A DNA stretch of 13,890 nt, from contig CAMOIZ010000020.1 of assembly GCA_946616385.1 (NCBI GenBank), positions 1 through 13,890 of the forward strand, in the 5' to 3' direction. The position numbers were made by a program, and so were the translations under genes. The notes beneath the pieces are model-generated. The model made no database searches and was not told where the DNA came from. It saw only the letters and a list, made by a program, of their open reading frames with translations. This document shows positions 11,864-13,890 of the stretch, one piece after another. This stretch comes from an uncultured Bacteroidales bacterium. GTDB lineage: Bacteria; Bacteroidota; Bacteroidia; Bacteroidales; UBA932. The stretch's first letter is position 1. Every line of letters starts with the position of its first letter.

Positions 11864-12922
11864 ATGAAAAAACTGTTATTGGTAATTGCAGCCCTTCTTG
11901 CTGCGTGCTGCGTCGCTTCCGCACAAGGCGCCCTGCTCAAGAAACTCGGGCAGAAGGCCATGGGGGCTGCCGAGAAGAAACTCGGACAGAAGGTCGAGCA
12001 GACAGTTTCAAAAAAAGTGGGAGAGGCACTGGGGGTTGAAGAGAAAGAGGCCCAGGCAGCCCAGGCGGCAAGCGCGCTGGGAGTCTATACCGGCACCGGG
12101 AATCCTTCCGGCAGCACGTACGCCGAAAGTCTGCTGGATGCAGGCTCGGGCAGCGGATATTTCGCTCCGGAGATCGAAAAAAGTTCGTATTCCTTCAAGA
12201 CATACTCCCAGGCCATGAGCGCACGGCCAGCATGGGCTACGGAGGCCGAGATTTCGGGCAAGGAAGGCCTGGAATCGTATCTGGCACGGCTCGCCGACTA
12301 CGAAAAGGCCGTGAATGAGTTGTGCAGCGCCTACATGGCGCAGCAGAATGCCCTGTCGGAGCAATCAATGAAAGGGGTCGGCACCGATGCACGTTGCGAC
12401 ACAATCGCCGTCAGACTCAGCGAGATTTACGAAAAGCAGTTCGAGGGGGCGCTGTCGCAACTTACCACAGGAGTATCTTCGCTCCAGAGCCTGATGCTGG
12501 GAGGAAAAGCGGCCATCGACGAGAATACGCTTGCGGGTGCCCTGTTCAAGCTCAAGAAACAAATCGCAGCAGCCTGGCCGCGTTCGCAGGAGTGCCATCA
12601 GGTGAACGTGCTGGAGCAGCAGTCCCAGAGCAAGGAGAGCCGCTCCCGGCAGAACGAGATCATCGACAGCTGGAACAAGCAGCAGCTGCAGCGCTGGCTC
12701 TCCACCATCAAACGTTTCGATGAGAAAAATGGCGCCACTGCGCTTCGCATAGCGGAACTCGACGCAGAACTGGAGTCCATGGGTGCAGCCACCAGGAAAA
12801 CATCTTCCTGGGCAAGCGCAAAGTCGATGGCCGCCACACTCAACGGACTGGTGATCAACTATACCTCCATGCCCCACCTTCTTTTTGACTGTCCGCTGGT
12901 ACGCCACGCCTGGGAGGATTGA
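11864..12922 (+). CDS. Exported protein with N-terminal 12-residue repeats, unknown function
   Basis: A 352-aa exported protein that I cannot assign to a family. The signal peptide MKKLLLVIAALLAACCVASA can be read two ways: signal peptidase I cutting after ASA (20), or a lipobox LAAC with Cys15. Three 12-residue repeats follow (26-61) that begin KKLGQK, KKLGQK and KKVGEA and would form an amphipathic basic helix. Then come an Ala-rich stretch, a Gly/Ser-rich linker (GTGNPSGSTYAE) and a largely helical domain from about 120 to the end (for example SGKEGLESYLARLADYEKAVNELC in part, and LEQQSQSKESRSRQNEIIDSWNKQQLQRWL in part), with coiled-coil character. There is no transmembrane segment after the signal. 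It lies between the first lipoprotein and the stand-alone HTH gene (spacing 4 nt and 2 nt), so all are one operon. Confidence 0.75.
   Translation: MKKLLLVIAALLAACCVASAQGALLKKLGQKAMGAAEKKLGQKVEQTVSKKVGEALGVEEKEAQAAQAASALGVYTGTGNPSGSTYAESLLDAGSGSGYFAPEIEKSSYSFKTYSQAMSARPAWATEAEISGKEGLESYLARLADYEKAVNELCSAYMAQQNALSEQSMKGVGTDARCDTIAVRLSEIYEKQFEGALSQLTTGVSSLQSLMLGGKAAIDENTLAGALFKLKKQIAAAWPRSQECHQVNVLEQQSQSKESRSRQNEIIDSWNKQQLQRWLSTIKRFDEKNGATALRIAELDAELESMGAATRKTSSWASAKSMAATLNGLVINYTSMPHLLFDCPLVRHAWED
11939..12046 (+). repeat. Three tandem 36-bp coding repeats
   Basis: Units start at 11939, 11975 and 12011. The first two share AAGAAACTCGG-CAGAAGG with one change; the third has diverged to AAAAAAGTGGGAGAG. 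Each encodes a 12-residue unit that starts Lys-Lys. The DNA-level similarity of the first two points to a fairly recent tandem duplication. Confidence 0.7.
12913..12917 (+). promoter_or_regulatory. Shine-Dalgarno-like site of the stand-alone HTH gene
   Basis: GGAGG ends 7 nt before ATG 12925. Such sites are uncommon in this window. It favours ATG 12925 over the in-frame TTG at 12919, which would overlap the preceding stop codon. It lies inside the end of the upstream gene. Confidence 0.5.
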
Positions 12923-12924
12923 TC

Positions 12925-13131
12925 ATGGAGCCTGCAAAAATTCGCTTGAGCGCGAAAGAACAGCTTATCCTCAGGCTGATCTCCGAGGGCAAGACCAGCC
13001 CTCAGATAGCAGAGGAACTGTGCCTGAGTCTTCCTACCATCAAATGGTACCGGAAGCGGATACGCACAAAATTCGACGTTTCCACAACCGTTGAAGTGAT
13101 AAGGAAAGCAATAGAACAAGGAATATTATGA
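12925..13131 (+). CDS. Stand-alone LuxR-type HTH protein, paralogue of the TPR sensor HTH
   Basis: A 68-aa protein that is almost nothing but a LuxR/NarL DNA-binding domain: LSAKEQLILRLISEGKTSPQ in the first helices, then LSLPTIKWYRKR as the recognition region, then a dimer-type last helix VEVIRKAIEQGIL. Aligned with the C-terminal 65 residues of the TPR-LuxR protein, I count 34 identities without gaps, with TSPQIA, TIKWYRK and KFD all shared. It has no receiver, sensor or membrane part. It may bind the same sites as the TPR sensor, either as a constitutive activator or as a competitor. It follows the repeat protein by 2 nt, and its stop overlaps the next ATG (ATGA). A full-length gene is not hidden upstream, because that frame belongs to the preceding CDS. 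Confidence 0.82.
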   Translation: MEPAKIRLSAKEQLILRLISEGKTSPQIAEELCLSLPTIKWYRKRIRTKFDVSTTVEVIRKAIEQGIL

Positions 13132-13880
13132 AAAGATTATTTGCTACATTTTTATGTTTCGCCGGGGTCTGCGGAATGACTTCCTGCGACTTCAACGCCC
13201 TGCTCGATTTCATTGAGCAGCAGGAACAGAATCAGAACGAAGAAGAGGGTGAAGACGAGGGAGGTGACATCTATGACGGCATCACCCGCAGTGAGATGAA
13301 CGAAAAGGGATACTCGATCAAACTCGAGTACACAGACGTGGAAGGCTATTCAAGCAACAACGGATACGTCGTCTACACCCGGAAAAAGGGGAAAGAGCGC
13401 TGGGATGCGGTGAGCAAGAGCCGTATAGCCATTTATATCGTGGACACCGACAGTGAAAGCGCCTACAGGTTCTATCAGTGGATCGAAGAGGACGGAAGCA
13501 AATCCGGAGGATGGGAAGACGAGGTGGAGTACTATTCCACCAGACAGACTGTGACCAACTCGTTCAACGACCTCATCTACGACGGCAGCGGGCTGCTCCA
13601 GTATTACGGATTCTCCAAGAGCGACAAGCAGGAGAAGATTCTGGATCTGCCCTGCGACGTCTGGACCGGGACCTACACAAAAAAAGAAACTCAGATGCAT
13701 GCTTCCACCTACGGCAGCATGACATCCAAGCTCGGCAATACCGGGGAGTTTTACGTCTGGAATGAACTCACGCTCCGCACGATAGTAAACGGAAAGACGC
13801 AGACCGAATGCTCCGCCATCGTAATAGGCCTCGACGACAAACCTTTCCAGAAAACTGCGGACATTACCTGGATAGAATAG
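13128..13880 (+). CDS. Lipoprotein with acidic linker, unknown function
   Basis: A 250-aa predicted lipoprotein: MKRLFATFLCFAGVCG, then lipobox MTSC with Cys20. A long, very acidic tether follows (QQEQNQNEEEGEDEGGD, about 31-47), which would hold the domain away from the membrane. The remaining 200 residues look beta-rich, with many Tyr and Trp (GYSIKLEYTDVEG, VEYYSTRQ, VWTGTYTKK, FYVWNELTLRT). A helix in the middle (SESAYRFYQWIEEDGS) recalls the corresponding helix of the first lipoprotein (SEKTAKDAYNALKEEYGS), so the two may share a fold; this is a weak visual match. ATG overlaps the HTH stop codon. It is the last complete gene of the window; only 10 bases follow, so whether the operon continues is unknown. 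Confidence 0.78.
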   Translation: MKRLFATFLCFAGVCGMTSCDFNALLDFIEQQEQNQNEEEGEDEGGDIYDGITRSEMNEKGYSIKLEYTDVEGYSSNNGYVVYTRKKGKERWDAVSKSRIAIYIVDTDSESAYRFYQWIEEDGSKSGGWEDEVEYYSTRQTVTNSFNDLIYDGSGLLQYYGFSKSDKQEKILDLPCDVWTGTYTKKETQMHASTYGSMTSKLGNTGEFYVWNELTLRTIVNGKTQTECSAIVIGLDDKPFQKTADITWIE

Positions 13881-13890
13881 CTTCTGCCGG

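Noticed and set aside
13881..13890. CTTCTGCCGG directly after the last stop codon, similar to the start of palindrome copy 1 (CTCCGCTGCCGGGC)
   Set aside because: Only 10 bases remain before the window ends, so a third copy cannot be confirmed. The flanking sequence would show whether the outer and inner arms follow.

Overview
The window looks like chromosomal DNA of a GC-rich member of the Bacteroidales. The evidence is an M49 dipeptidyl peptidase III lipoprotein of the length and motif type known from Bacteroides, several lipoprotein signals with A-rich lipoboxes, a membrane-anchored TPR-LuxR regulator, scarce Shine-Dalgarno sequences, and promoter -7 boxes of the Bacteroidetes form TAnnTTTG. 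An Alistipes- or Cryptobacteroides-like organism is my guess from GC content and gene repertoire, not something I can prove. No tRNA, rRNA, CRISPR, phage or transposase gene is visible.

Layout. (1) 1-557, minus: 5' part of a phosphomannose-isomerase-like cupin that has lost most zinc ligands. (2) 617-4286, plus: a tight four-gene operon of DPP III lipoprotein, DJ-1/PfpI protein, Hsp15-like S4 RNA-binding protein and a YugP-type membrane zinc peptidase; the theme may be protein or peptide turnover and stress. It ends in a long perfect hairpin. (3) 4472-8093, plus: etfB, etfA and a long acyl-CoA dehydrogenase, an electron-transfer module in which the dehydrogenase would pass electrons to the flavoprotein. 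A convergent SDR oxidoreductase follows 2 nt later on the minus strand. (4) 8836-9105: a 43-codon C-terminal scrap of a DUF418 membrane protein, followed by an elaborate nested palindrome. (5) 9117-9975, minus: a cysteine-rich orphan protein and a ribbon-helix-helix protein. (6) 9998-13880: a divergent regulatory locus. A TPR-transmembrane-LuxR sensor reads leftward. Rightward run a lipoprotein, a second exported protein with 12-residue repeats, a stand-alone LuxR DNA-binding domain closely related to that of the sensor, and a second lipoprotein. The shared intergenic region carries three 21-22 bp periodic, partly palindromic sites.

The two observations I rate highest are these. First, two dispersed nested palindromes (4302-4406 and 8983-9090) have different sequences but the same geometry: outer arms, exactly 20 nt, a 19-21 bp perfect inner hairpin, exactly 20 nt, outer arms. 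Both start shortly after a stop codon. Second, the 10.0-13.9 kb locus looks like a self-contained envelope-sensing circuit, in which a transmembrane regulator and a mini-regulator share a recognition domain and probably an operator array.
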